A stretch of DNA of 64,000 bases from CAVQMC01 sp963713505 (GTDB taxonomy: Bacteria > Bacteroidota > Ignavibacteria > Ignavibacteriales > Ignavibacteriaceae), in assembly GCA_963713505.1 (NCBI GenBank), contig CAVQMC010000020.1, positions 248,001-312,000 on the forward strand, read 5' to 3'. Below, one piece after another: positions 9,494-18,726 of this stretch. Position 1 is the first letter of the stretch. Each line of letters starts with the position of its first letter. The notes under the pieces were generated by a model that worked only from the letters and a program-made list of their open reading frames with translations, had not been told where the DNA came from and searched no databases. Position numbers and translations under genes: made by a program.

Positions 9494-11824
9494 ATGAATA
9501 AAAATCTTGTTTTAGTTGAATCTCCTGCAAAAGCAAAGACAATCAACAAATACCTTGGAAAAAATTATATAGTTGAAGCAACTGTTGGACATATCCGAAA
9601 TTTACCCAAAACAAAATTAGGTGTTGATGTTGAACATAATTTTCAGCCCCAGTTTGTTACTATTAGAGGTAAAGGCGATGTTATTAAAAAAATAAAATCT
9701 TTAGCTTCAAAAAGTAATAATATATTTATTGCAACTGACCCTGACAGGGAAGGGGAAGCAATTGCTCAGGATATTGCCGAAACTATAAATGGAAAAGCAA
9801 ATTCAAATGTTTATCAGAGTTTTGTTTAATGAGATTACCAAAACCGGTGTTAAAAAAGCAATGGATTCTCCGCGCTCAATTGATGTAAACCTGGTTTCTT
9901 CTCAAAGAGCTAGAAGAGTAATGGACAGAATAATCGGTTATAAAATTAGTCCTTTTCTTTGGAAAGCTATTATAGAAATTTCCGGAAGCAGTTCTTTGTC
10001 TGCTGGAAGAGTTCAATCTGTTGCTTTAAAACTTATTTGTGATAGGGAAGTTGAAATTGAAAAATTTATCGTTACAGAATATTGGTCAATTTGGGCAATA
10101 TTTAAAACCGATAAAGGCGAAACTTTCAAAGCGAAACTATTTAGTATTAATGGAAAAGACATTAAGGTTCCGCCCAAACCTAATATGACCGAAGATGAAT
10201 TGAAAGAATTTTTAAATGAATATCTTCCTCTTCCGGATGAAAAAACAACAACAGATTTCTTTGATCGGATTCAGAATAAAAATGAATTTGTTATATCAAA
10301 AATTTCTAAAAGAAATACAAAGAGAAATCCTTCAGCACCATTTATAACTAGTACACTGCAGGCAGAGGCATCAAGAAGATTAAAAATGCGACCGAAGCAG
10401 ACTATGGCCATTGCCCAAAAACTTATATGAAGGTGTAGAACTTGGTAAAGAAGGTATTACACGGTTTAATTACTTATATGAGAACTGATTCAACTAGAAT
10501 AAGTGATGAAGTAATTCCTGTTGTAAGAGATTTTATATCTGATAATTATGGAAAAAATTATATTCCTGAAACTCCAAATAAATATGACAAAGAAAAATAA
10601 AGCGAATGTTCAGGATGCTCACGAAGCAATTAGACCGACCAATGTTCAATATTCTCCCGAATTCGTAAAACCGTATTTAGATAAAAAATCTTTTCAGCTT
10701 TATGAAATAATTTGGAAAAGATTTGTTGCTTCCCAAATGGCACAAGCTTTAATGGAAACAACTGTTGTTGAAATCTCTTCCGATGAATTTTTATTTAAAG
10801 CTTTCGGTTCTGCAATTAAATTTAACGGATTTTTCAGGTTTATGAAGAATCATTAGAACCGAAAGATAATGCAAAAGAAAAAGATGAATATAGAAATGAA
10901 ACTATTCCTTTAGGACTTGGAAAAAGATCAAAAATTAGAATTAAAAGATCTTCAAAAATCACAGCATTTTACAAAACCGCCTGCAAGATTTACGGAAAGT
11001 TCCTTAATTAAAGAACTGGAAAGTAAAGGAATTGGACGTCCAAGTACATATTCCGGCATTGTAAGTACAATTCAAGACAGAAAATATGTCGAACAGGTTG
11101 AAAGAAAGTTAAATCCTACTAAATTAGGGAAAGAGGTTAATAAGATTTTGGTAAAAAACTTCCCTGATATCATAAACGAAGGATTTACCGCATCTATGGA
11201 AAGTGAACTTGACCAAATTGCTTCCGGCGAAATTGATTATGTTAAAGTTTTAAATGATTTCTATCAGCCTTTTTCCAAAGCACTTAAACATGTTGAAAAA
11301 AATATTGAAAAAATTATTTGCGATAAGTGCGGCGGTGAAATGGAAATTAAAATCGGCAGATACGGTAAATATCTGGCTTGTACAAATTATCCTGATTGTA
11401 AAAACATAAAATCCTTAAAAGAAATTGCAGCGCAAAACCAGGAGCCTGAATATACCGGCGAGAAATGCGAAAAATGCGGAGCCAGAACAGTCTACCGAGA
11501 TGGTAAATTTGGAAGATTTATAGGATGTGAAAGATATCCGGACTGCGATTTTGTAAAAAATATTACTCTTGGAGTTTCTTGTCCTAAATGTAAAGAAGGA
11601 GATGTAGTCGAACGAAAATCCAGAAAGGGAAGATTATTTTACGGATGTTCCAGATATCCAGAATGTGATTTTGTAAGCTGGTATAAACCAATTCCGCAAC
11701 CATGTCCGAATGGAGATTCGGAATATTTGGAACAGCGTTATACAGCTAAAAAAGGAAATTATTTAAATGTCCTAATTGCGGGGAAGAAGTAATTCCTGAA
11801 GAAGTCGAAGAAGAAACAGAATAA
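9494..11824 (+). pseudogene. topA: DNA topoisomerase I, disrupted by about seven frameshifts
   Basis: Type IA topoisomerase that relaxes negative supercoils. The TOPRIM start (LVLVESPAKAKTI) and DPDREGEAIA are present, the active-site segment (ITYMRTDSTR) is readable at about 10463-10500, and at least three C-terminal Cys4 zinc ribbons follow (about 11320-11800). The frame is broken at about 9815 (extra C), 10425 (extra A), 10462 (extra C), 10598 (extra T), 10838 (one base missing), 10919 (extra G) and 11763 (one T missing). Correcting these gives one continuous protein of about 775 residues ending at TAA 11822-11824. Sense is preserved throughout and topA is normally essential, so sequencing error is more likely than gene loss. 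Confidence 0.9.
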
Positions 11825-11829
11825 TAAGA

Positions 11830-12714
11830 ATGGATATAAACCATTTAATAAAACTATTTCTTGAAGATGTAAAAAGTATTAAAAGATATTCGGCTAATAC
11901 CGTAAAGTCTTATAAAAACGATCTTGAAAGCTTTGTAAAGTTTTGTGAAGAAAATTCGAGAATAAAACTAGACCAAATTAACGAAAGATTTATCAAGAAC
12001 TATTTAATGTATTTAAGCGAAATTGGTTTAGATAAAAGTTCTATCTCCCGCAAACTTGCTTCAATAAGAGGTTTATTTAAATTTGCATTTTATCATAATT
12101 ATATTGATAAAAATCCTGCTTCGTACATTTCAAATCCGAAATCCAAACGAAAACTTCCTGAAGTTGCATCAACGAAATCTATTTTGGATATATACCAAAT
12201 AGTTGATGAAGAGGAGAAAGAAAATTCATCATTAATTAAAGCAATTATTGAAACATTATACGGCTGCGCTTTACGCGTTGATGAATTATGCAAATTAAAT
12301 ATTGGTGACGTTGATCTTCATGAAAAAATTATTAAAGTAAAAGGCAAGGGGAGTAAAACAAGGATTGTTCCCGTTGGTGATAAATCTTTAAAAATTATTA
12401 AAGAGTATTTAAAAGAAAGGAGTACATCAAACAATCAAGATCCATTTTTCATAAACAAAAATGGTTTGAGAATCTATCCCAGATATGTTCAGCGGATTGT
12501 TAAAAAATATTTATCGAAAGTAACAGATATTAAAAAGAAAAGTCCTCATGTTCTTAGGCATAGCGCGGCAACACATATGCTGGACAACGGAGCAGATTTA
12601 AAAGCCGTAAAAGAAATATTAGGTCATGAAAATTTGTCTACAACTCAAATTTATACGCATGTAAGTATAGAAAGACTTAAATCGACCTATAAAAAATCAC
12701 ACCCCAAATCCTAA
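11830..12714 (+). CDS. xerC: Tyrosine recombinase XerC/XerD
   Basis: Site-specific recombinase that resolves chromosome dimers at dif during division. It has 294 aa, the standard Xer length. The N-terminal SAM-like core-binding domain spans about 1-90 and the catalytic domain 105-294, with R149 (CALRVDEL), K173, H240 and R243 (HVLRH), H266 (GHENLS) and nucleophile Y275 (IYTHV) all present. XerC and XerD cannot be separated safely here. It starts 5 bases after topA ends. No integron or phage signatures flank it, supporting a housekeeping role. Confidence 0.93.
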   Translation: MDINHLIKLFLEDVKSIKRYSANTVKSYKNDLESFVKFCEENSRIKLDQINERFIKNYLMYLSEIGLDKSSISRKLASIRGLFKFAFYHNYIDKNPASYISNPKSKRKLPEVASTKSILDIYQIVDEEEKENSSLIKAIIETLYGCALRVDELCKLNIGDVDLHEKIIKVKGKGSKTRIVPVGDKSLKIIKEYLKERSTSNNQDPFFINKNGLRIYPRYVQRIVKKYLSKVTDIKKKSPHVLRHSAATHMLDNGADLKAVKEILGHENLSTTQIYTHVSIERLKSTYKKSHPKS

Positions 12715-12729
12715 ATATTGGAGGTAAGT

Positions 12730-13032
12730 ATGAATATCATAATAACTGCACGTAAATTTAAAGCTCATCAAAGCCTGAAAGATTATATCAATGATGAAGT
12801 TAAATCTCTTGAAAAATATCACTATGACATTCTAAGTGCAGATGTAATTTTAAGTTATCAAAATTCAAAGGACAGTATTAAAACGGCTGAGATAGTATTA
12901 CAGGTTCCGGGGCAAACACTAAATGCTACTGAATCTTCCGATGATTTTAAGAAATCTGTTAATATAGCAAATGAAAAATTAGTTAGACAGTTAAAGAAAT
13001 TAAAAACTAAACGGATAGAACGAGTTAAATGA
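12730..13032 (+). CDS. hpf: Ribosome hibernation-promoting factor (HPF/YfiA family, short form)
   Basis: About 100-aa protein that binds the decoding centre of 30S and stabilises inactive ribosomes. The beta-alpha-beta-beta-beta-alpha layout is visible, with LKDYINDEVKSLEKY and a Lys/Arg-rich C-terminus that contacts rRNA. A TTG-based frame begins at 12718, but its codons contain the GGAGG Shine-Dalgarno (12720-12724), which serves ATG 12730, so that is the start. Its stop overlaps the hprK start (ATGA, 13029-13032). It lacks the long HPF dimerisation domain. Confidence 0.92.
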   Translation: MNIIITARKFKAHQSLKDYINDEVKSLEKYHYDILSADVILSYQNSKDSIKTAEIVLQVPGQTLNATESSDDFKKSVNIANEKLVRQLKKLKTKRIERVK

Positions 13033-14042
13033 TAAAAATAAATCCGAAATCCATTTCCAGAAAAGAACACCTTACAGTTGGATACTTTTATGAAAATATT
13101 AAAGAAATGTTTAAAGTAAAATTATATTCCGATGAATCTGGTTTCGGAAAAAAGATAAATGATCAGAATTTACACAGACCCGGCCTTGCTTTAGCCGGGT
13201 TTGTGGATTTATTCTCTTTTTCTCGCGTTCAAGTTTTTGGGAATACGGAATTAAGATATTTAATGCAATTATCTGATGATGATAAGAAAAAGGCGCTTAA
13301 TAGGATTTTTCATTTTGACATACCTTGTATTATTTTAACTGATGATAATAAACCTTTGCCTATTTTAATAGAATTGGCAAATAAACATCATATTACTGTA
13401 CTCGGATCCCATTATCCGACTACAAAATTAGTTTATTTAATAAGTGATTTTTTAGATGATCAATTTGCACCTAGAATTACAATGCATGGCTCTTTTGTTG
13501 ATGTTTACGGTGTCGGAATTCTCTTTATTGGGAAATCAGGAATCGGAAAAAGCGAAGTTGCACTGGATTTGGTTGAAAGAGGGCATAGATTAGTTGCCGA
13601 TGACTTGATTATTTTCACAAAAAAGGGAGAAGGCATTTTAATGGGTTCGGGCACGAATCTTGCGAAACATTTTATGGAAATTCGAGGTCTTGGAATTATT
13701 GATGTCGAAAGAATGTTCGGAATTCGAGCAATTCGATACCAGAAACGCCTTGAAATCATAGTAGAATTGGAGTTATGGGACGAGAAGGCTGAATATACTC
13801 GTACCGGACTGGATGAAAGCTCAGTAACTATTTCCGATGTGGAGTTACTTTATGTAAGATTACCTATAATTCCCGGTAAAAATATCACTGTAATTTCGGA
13901 AGTTATTAGTCTTAATTATTTATTAAAGCATTATGGGTATGATGCAGCAAAAGTATTTCAAAATAAACTTAACGAGCAAATCTCTAATAAAAGAAAGGAA
14001 GATTTACGGGGAGTTGATTATTTTGAACACGATTTTGAGTGA
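13029..14042 (+). CDS. hprK: HPr kinase/phosphorylase
   Basis: Bifunctional enzyme that phosphorylates HPr on Ser46 in Gram-positives; in non-Firmicutes it often acts outside sugar transport. It has 337 aa with an N-terminal domain (1-130) and a kinase domain with Walker A GKSGIGKS (168-175), the conserved His in MHGSFVDVYG, and VADDLI. The family signature (EIRGLGIIDV) follows. It is translationally coupled to hpf, an arrangement also seen in other FCB bacteria. No ptsH or PTS gene occurs in this window. Confidence 0.94.
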   Translation: MIKINPKSISRKEHLTVGYFYENIKEMFKVKLYSDESGFGKKINDQNLHRPGLALAGFVDLFSFSRVQVFGNTELRYLMQLSDDDKKKALNRIFHFDIPCIILTDDNKPLPILIELANKHHITVLGSHYPTTKLVYLISDFLDDQFAPRITMHGSFVDVYGVGILFIGKSGIGKSEVALDLVERGHRLVADDLIIFTKKGEGILMGSGTNLAKHFMEIRGLGIIDVERMFGIRAIRYQKRLEIIVELELWDEKAEYTRTGLDESSVTISDVELLYVRLPIIPGKNITVISEVISLNYLLKHYGYDAAKVFQNKLNEQISNKRKEDLRGVDYFEHDFE

Positions 14043-14059
14043 TTTTACCCAAAATACGC

Positions 14060-14088
14060 TTGACAAATTTTTATCTTTTATGTACATT
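14060..14088 (+). promoter_or_regulatory. Sigma-70-type promoter before the M23 peptidase gene
   Basis: A perfect -35 box TTGACA (14060-14065), a 17-base spacer and a -10-like TACATT (14083-14088) lie just after the hprK stop. The next ATG is at 14102, so the transcript would have only a few untranslated bases. The fit is good by eye. It argues for canonical sigma-70 recognition rather than the TAnnTTTG boxes of Bacteroidetes sigma. Confidence 0.5.
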
Positions 14089-14101
14089 CCGCACTCGAAT
14101 T

Positions 14102-15028
14102 ATGAAAAAATTATACTATTTTTCGCAGTCCAAACTTAAGTTTGTAGAAATTAAGAATTATAAAGCAAAAGTTTCACTTTACTTTACAATTGCTGTTATA
14201 GTTTTTAGTTCATTCATCTTTGGCGGCTATAATTTAGTCAGCTACCTCGTTAATCCCAGTGGCAATAAAGTTTACCTGAAAAAAGAAAATAAAGTATTAA
14301 AGAATAAATTACTTGAAATAACAAGCCATTATAATATATTAAACAATGAGTTAGACAGTTTATCTAATATAAATAATGATCTAAGAGTTGCTGCGAATTT
14401 ACCACCGGTTTCCAAAGACGAATCAAAAGTTGGTGTTGGTGGCGGATATTTTGATAATTCTTTAGATTTTCTATCAGATCCTACGGATATTAAACTAAAA
14501 GAAGCTTATGCTTTAGTTGATGAAGTAACGAGGAAAATAAATTTTGAAAAAGCTAACTATATAGAAATTTCTAAAAAAATCAGAGAAAATAAAATATTGT
14601 TTTCTCATATCCCGGCAATTCGCCCGTGTACTGGAACAATCGGCGATAAATTTGGTATGAGACTACATCCCATACTTCATATTTGGAGAATGCATGAAGG
14701 TTTGGATTTTGTAACAAATGTTGGTACTCCAGTTTATTCAACCGGTGATGGCGTTGTCGAATTTGTCGGTTATAAAGGCGGATACGGTTTATGTGTTGAA
14801 ATTGACCACGGTTTTGGTTATAAAACCATTTATGGACATTTATCAAAAACATTGGTCAAAGAACATAAAAAAGTAAAAAGAGGAGATTTAATTGCTAAAT
14901 CCGGAAATTCCGGGTTGTCAACCGGTCCTCATTTACATTACGAGGTTGTACATAACGGTGTTAAACAAAATCCTATTGAATTCTTCTTTAATGATTTTGG
15001 GTTCTTTGAATTAACTAATAAGAATTAA
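14102..15028 (+). CDS. M23 family metallopeptidase (LytM/NlpD-type murein hydrolase)
   Basis: Peptidoglycan endopeptidase or regulator, 308 aa. An N-terminal transmembrane helix (about 27-48), then a helical linker that may be coiled coil (about 60-170), then an M23 domain from about 175 to 300. Zinc ligands are intact: H198-x3-D202 (HEGLD) and HLH (H277, H279). A frame extension back to GTG 14039 overlaps hprK and adds unlikely residues, so ATG 14102 is chosen. It is inner-membrane anchored and faces the periplasm, and is likely involved in cell-wall remodelling. Confidence 0.88.
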   Translation: MKKLYYFSQSKLKFVEIKNYKAKVSLYFTIAVIVFSSFIFGGYNLVSYLVNPSGNKVYLKKENKVLKNKLLEITSHYNILNNELDSLSNINNDLRVAANLPPVSKDESKVGVGGGYFDNSLDFLSDPTDIKLKEAYALVDEVTRKINFEKANYIEISKKIRENKILFSHIPAIRPCTGTIGDKFGMRLHPILHIWRMHEGLDFVTNVGTPVYSTGDGVVEFVGYKGGYGLCVEIDHGFGYKTIYGHLSKTLVKEHKKVKRGDLIAKSGNSGLSTGPHLHYEVVHNGVKQNPIEFFFNDFGFFELTNKN

Positions 15029-15056
15029 AAATTAAACTAATTATGGAGTTACGTGT

Positions 15057-15278
15057 ATGATTTGGACGGTTGAGTTAGCATCATACTTAGATGATGCACC
15101 ATGGCCGGCTACAAAAGAAGAATTGATTGAATATGCTGATAGAATAGGTGCTCCATATGAAGTAATTGAAAATTTGATGGAGCTCGAAGATTCAGACGAA
15201 CCATATGAATCAATCGAAGATATCTGGCCGGACTATCCGACCGATGAGGATTTCTTTTATAACGAGGATGACTTTTAA
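15057..15278 (+). CDS. Small acidic DUF2795-like protein
   Basis: 73-aa, strongly acidic protein with the pattern DDAPWPATKEELIEYADRIGAP, which resembles the DUF2795 helix-rich fold common in FCB and actinobacterial genomes. The acidic C-terminus (many Asp/Glu/Tyr) is unlike a catalytic domain. No signal peptide or metal site is visible. A strong terminator follows directly, so it closes the transcription unit that begins with the M23 peptidase. Function is unknown. Confidence 0.7.
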   Translation: MIWTVELASYLDDAPWPATKEELIEYADRIGAPYEVIENLMELEDSDEPYESIEDIWPDYPTDEDFFYNEDDF

Positions 15279-15282
15279 TAAC

Positions 15283-15311
15283 AGGCGCCTTCCAGGCGCC
15301 TTTCTTTTTTA
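15283..15311 (+). terminator. Rho-independent terminator
   Basis: Two copies of the self-complementary octamer AGGCGCCT (15283-15290 and 15294-15301) separated by TCC form a GC-rich hairpin followed by a T-rich tract (15301-15311). It lies 5 bases after the small acidic protein and 7 before holB. Confidence 0.88.
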
Positions 15312-15317
15312 TTATTT

Positions 15318-16454
15318 ATGAATGAAAATTGGAAAGGAATTACCGGTCAGAATTCGGTAAAAAAAATTCTGAATACCATTGTCGATTCATCAAAAATTCC
15401 CCATGCATTTTTATTTAACGGACCGGACGGTATTGGGAAAGATTTTATAGCCGTTAGGTTTGCTCAAAAATTAAATGAAAAATATGCAGTTTCTTCTGAT
15501 AAATCTCATATAATAGAATCAATTGGCAATCTAAATGAACCATATATAAAATATATTTTCCCTCTTCCAAGAGGAAAAAACGAAACCGATAGCAGCGGAC
15601 CGATAGAAAAACTTACTAATGATGATATCCAAATTCTTCAGGATGAATTAAAGCAAAAAATAAAAAATCCTTATCATAAAATTTCCCTGCCGAGAGCTAA
15701 TAATATTAAGATCAGCAGTATAAGAGATATTAAAAAATTTCTTTCAATTAATTTTGAAGATATAAGCTACAGAATAGTTTTAATCTCGGATGCACATTTG
15801 ATGAATGAAGAATCTCAGAATGCTTTATTAAAAAACCTTGAAGAACCTCCGGAAGGAGTTGTTTTTATATTATGCACTCCTTTTACTAATCTTTTAAGAG
15901 ATACAATTAGATCAAGATGCTGGATGATTAATTTTCAGCCTTTAAAAAATGATGAGATTGAAATTATCTTAAAAGATTATTTTGAATTTAACAAAATACT
16001 CGCAAGTGAAATCGCTCCTTTCGCAAACGGTTCAATCAATACTGCTTTGAAGTTGAATGAATATGACTTTAAGGAGTTAAAAGAAAAAACGATATTGATA
16101 CTTAGATATTCATTCGGAAGAAAATTTAATTCAGCATTAAAAGAATTTTCTACATTTTTATCCGACGGGAACACAGAAGCTGTTCAACTTATATTAAATA
16201 TGATTACAATCTGGCTTAATGATATTCAAAAATATATGCATGGATTAAACGATTATTATTTTTCCGATTATGAAGAAACACTAATGAAATTCACAAAAAG
16301 ATTTCCGGATATTCAATTAAATGAAATTGTTTACAAAATGAATTGGTTGTCTTCTTTATTTAAATTTAATGTAAATCCGACAACAATTGTTCTAAAGATA
16401 GTCTATGAATTAGCTGCGTTAACCACTCCTGCAATCAAAACATTTAGTTTATAA
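15318..16454 (+). CDS. holB: DNA polymerase III delta' subunit
   Basis: Clamp-loader ATPase-like subunit, 378 aa. N-terminal AAA+ domain with ITGQNSVKKIL, Walker A GPDGIGKD (35-42), a Walker-B/sensor region (ILISDAHLMNEESQNALLKNLEEPP) and the SRC-like RSRCW motif. These are the diagnostic DnaX/HolB features, and HolB has no C-terminal tau extension. The zinc-binding Cys cluster of some HolB proteins is not seen. It begins just beyond a terminator, so it probably has its own promoter. Confidence 0.88.
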   Translation: MNENWKGITGQNSVKKILNTIVDSSKIPHAFLFNGPDGIGKDFIAVRFAQKLNEKYAVSSDKSHIIESIGNLNEPYIKYIFPLPRGKNETDSSGPIEKLTNDDIQILQDELKQKIKNPYHKISLPRANNIKISSIRDIKKFLSINFEDISYRIVLISDAHLMNEESQNALLKNLEEPPEGVVFILCTPFTNLLRDTIRSRCWMINFQPLKNDEIEIILKDYFEFNKILASEIAPFANGSINTALKLNEYDFKELKEKTILILRYSFGRKFNSALKEFSTFLSDGNTEAVQLILNMITIWLNDIQKYMHGLNDYYFSDYEETLMKFTKRFPDIQLNEIVYKMNWLSSLFKFNVNPTTIVLKIVYELAALTTPAIKTFSL

Positions 16455-16589
16455 TAAACCAAATTCTATTTTTCAAATTGTAATTTTAGGCAAAATACTT
16501 TTGCTTAACATTGTTTTTGTGTGTTTGTTAGTTTTATTTTATTTAATTTTGTAAGAATTAGAATAATCTAATAAAAATTATTCGAGGTA

Positions 16590-17774
16590 ATGATGGAAAA
16601 AGTTGTAATTACAAATGCTAAAAGAACTGCTGTAGGCTCTTTGAGCGGAGCACTATCGTCTTTTAGTGCTAGTCAATTAGGAAGTTTTGCAATTAAAGCT
16701 TTAATAGATGAATCAAAAATAGATGTGAATTTAGTAGATGAAGTTATAATGGGAAATGTTTTAACTGCCGGAATGGGACAGGCTCCAGCGAGGCAAGCTG
16801 CTATTTTTGCGGGACTTCCGAACAAAACAGAATGTTTAACCATTAATAAAATGTGCGGCAGCGGATTAAAATCCGTTATGCTTGCTCATCAAGCCATTGC
16901 TTTGGGAGATGCCGATATAATTATTGCCGGCGGGCAGGAAAGCATGACAAACGCTCCTTATTTACTTCCAAAAGCTCGTGCAGGATACAGATTAGGAAAT
17001 GGTATTCTTGAAGATTCTATGATTAAAGACGGTTTGTGGGATGTTTACAATAATATTCACATGGGAAGCTGTGCTGAATCGTGTGCAAAGGATTTTAAAT
17101 TTACAAGAGAGCAGTTAGATGAATTTGCAATAAATTCGTATAAAAAAGCTTTGGATGCACAGAAAAACGGCAAGTTTGATGATGAAATTGTAAAAGTTGA
17201 AATAAAATCCAAAGCCGGAGTTTCTTATGTTGATAGAGATGAAGAACCTCCAAGAGTTAATTTTGATAAAATCCCCGGTTTGCGTCCGGTTTTTGATAAG
17301 GAAGGTGTTGTAACAGCTGCAAATGCTTCCAGTATTAACGATGGTTCTGCAGCGTTGCTGGTTATGTCCGAAAAGAAAGCAAAAGAATTAGGTCTAAAAC
17401 CTCTGGTAGAAATAGTTGCTCAAAGTTCTGCAGCAAAAGCACCAATAGAATTTACAACAGCTCCTGCTGATGCAATTCAAAAAGTTTTGAAAAAGGCTTC
17501 AATGAAAGTTGAAGATATAGATCTTTTTGAAATCAACGAAGCATTTGCTGTAGTTTCACTAGCTGTTAACCAATTAATCAAAGTTGATCCAAATAAAGTT
17601 AACGTCAACGGGGGAGCAATTGCAATTGGTCATCCAATAGGTGCAAGCGGAGCAAGAATTTTAACAACGCTGCTGTATGAAATGAAGAAAAGAAATTCGG
17701 AGTTCGGATTAGCTTCTTTGTGCATCGGCGGGGGAGAAGCATCTGCATTAATAGTTAAAAACTATAAAGGCTAA
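16590..17774 (+). CDS. Acetyl-CoA C-acetyltransferase (thiolase)
   Basis: Condenses two acetyl-CoA to acetoacetyl-CoA, or the reverse. It has 394 aa, the standard biosynthetic-thiolase length, with catalytic C89 (NKMCGSG), H348 (GHPIGASG) and C378 (CIGGGEASA). The GAGG at 16583-16586 precedes tandem ATGs at 16590 and 16593. With the 3-hydroxybutyryl-CoA dehydrogenase 20 bases downstream it forms a two-gene unit for C4 acyl-CoA interconversion. Direction (degradation, butyrate or PHB) cannot be judged. Confidence 0.94.
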   Translation: MMEKVVITNAKRTAVGSLSGALSSFSASQLGSFAIKALIDESKIDVNLVDEVIMGNVLTAGMGQAPARQAAIFAGLPNKTECLTINKMCGSGLKSVMLAHQAIALGDADIIIAGGQESMTNAPYLLPKARAGYRLGNGILEDSMIKDGLWDVYNNIHMGSCAESCAKDFKFTREQLDEFAINSYKKALDAQKNGKFDDEIVKVEIKSKAGVSYVDRDEEPPRVNFDKIPGLRPVFDKEGVVTAANASSINDGSAALLVMSEKKAKELGLKPLVEIVAQSSAAKAPIEFTTAPADAIQKVLKKASMKVEDIDLFEINEAFAVVSLAVNQLIKVDPNKVNVNGGAIAIGHPIGASGARILTTLLYEMKKRNSEFGLASLCIGGGEASALIVKNYKG

Positions 17775-17794
17775 AAAGGAGAATTCATATAATC

Positions 17795-18646
17795 ATGGAA
17801 TTTAATAATATTTCTGTAATTGGCGGAGGAACAATGGGCAACGGAATTGCTCATGTCTTTGCCATGAATGGTTTTAATGTTAATCTTGTTGAAATGAGCA
17901 GTGAACTAGTTGAAAAAGCATTAAAAACAATTTCGTCTAATTTAGACAGACAAGTAAAGAAAGAAGTAATTTCTGAAGATCAAAAAAAACAGACTCTTGG
18001 AAGAATTACAAAAGTAATTGGGGTTGATAATGTCCCTAAAGATTCTGATTTAGTTATTGAGGCTGTTTTTGAAAATCAGCAGGTGAAATTAGATATATTT
18101 AAAAAAATAGAGAAAATTGTAAAATCTGAAGCTATTTTTGCGTCAAATACTTCTTCCATTTCCATAACAGAATTATCTGCTGCATGTCGTGCAGAAAAAT
18201 TTATCGGGATGCATTTTATGAATCCTGTTCCTGTAATGAAATTAGTAGAAATTATAAGAGGCTATTCAACAAGTGATGAAACTTTTAATAGTATAAAAGA
18301 TCTTTCCGCCAAACTGGGTAAAACTCCCGTCGAAGTTTTTGATTACCCTGGATTTATTTCCAACAGAATATTAATGCCGATGATTAACGAAGCGGTTTTT
18401 GCTTTGATGGAAGGTGTTGCTTCTAAAGAAGATATCGATACAGTAATGAAGCTTGGAATGAATCATCCGATGGGTCCTTTAACATTAGCAGATTTTATCG
18501 GTTTAGATGTTTGTCTGGCAATCATGGAAGTCCTTTATAATGGATTTAATGATCCTAAATACCGCCCATGTCCATTATTGAAGAAAATGGTAGCAGCAAA
18601 AAAATTAGGAAGAAAAACCGGTGAAGGCTTCTTTACTTATAAGTGA
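17795..18646 (+). CDS. hbd: 3-hydroxybutyryl-CoA dehydrogenase
   Basis: Reduces acetoacetyl-CoA to 3-hydroxybutyryl-CoA with NAD(P)H. 283 aa with an N-terminal Rossmann fold (VIGGGTMGNGIAH, 8-20), the catalytic-site segment GMHFMNPVPVMKLVE with H140, and the C-terminal 3HCDH domain (GFISNRILMPMINEA onward). No fused enoyl-CoA hydratase domain. It follows the thiolase with a GGAG box, suggesting one operon. Confidence 0.94.
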   Translation: MEFNNISVIGGGTMGNGIAHVFAMNGFNVNLVEMSSELVEKALKTISSNLDRQVKKEVISEDQKKQTLGRITKVIGVDNVPKDSDLVIEAVFENQQVKLDIFKKIEKIVKSEAIFASNTSSISITELSAACRAEKFIGMHFMNPVPVMKLVEIIRGYSTSDETFNSIKDLSAKLGKTPVEVFDYPGFISNRILMPMINEAVFALMEGVASKEDIDTVMKLGMNHPMGPLTLADFIGLDVCLAIMEVLYNGFNDPKYRPCPLLKKMVAAKKLGRKTGEGFFTYK

Positions 18647-18726
18647 ATTGAGTTATAATAAAAATTTATTTTAAAAATGAATAAATATATCTAGATTTAA
18701 TTAAATCGGAATTTCATTAAAATAAA

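Noticed and set aside
9789..9835. Programmed frameshift in topA
   Set aside because: No slippery heptamer and six further breaks in the same gene make it improbable.
11830..12714. Integrase of a mobile element
   Set aside because: Length and motifs fit housekeeping Xer; no attachment sites, phage genes or tRNA target next to it.
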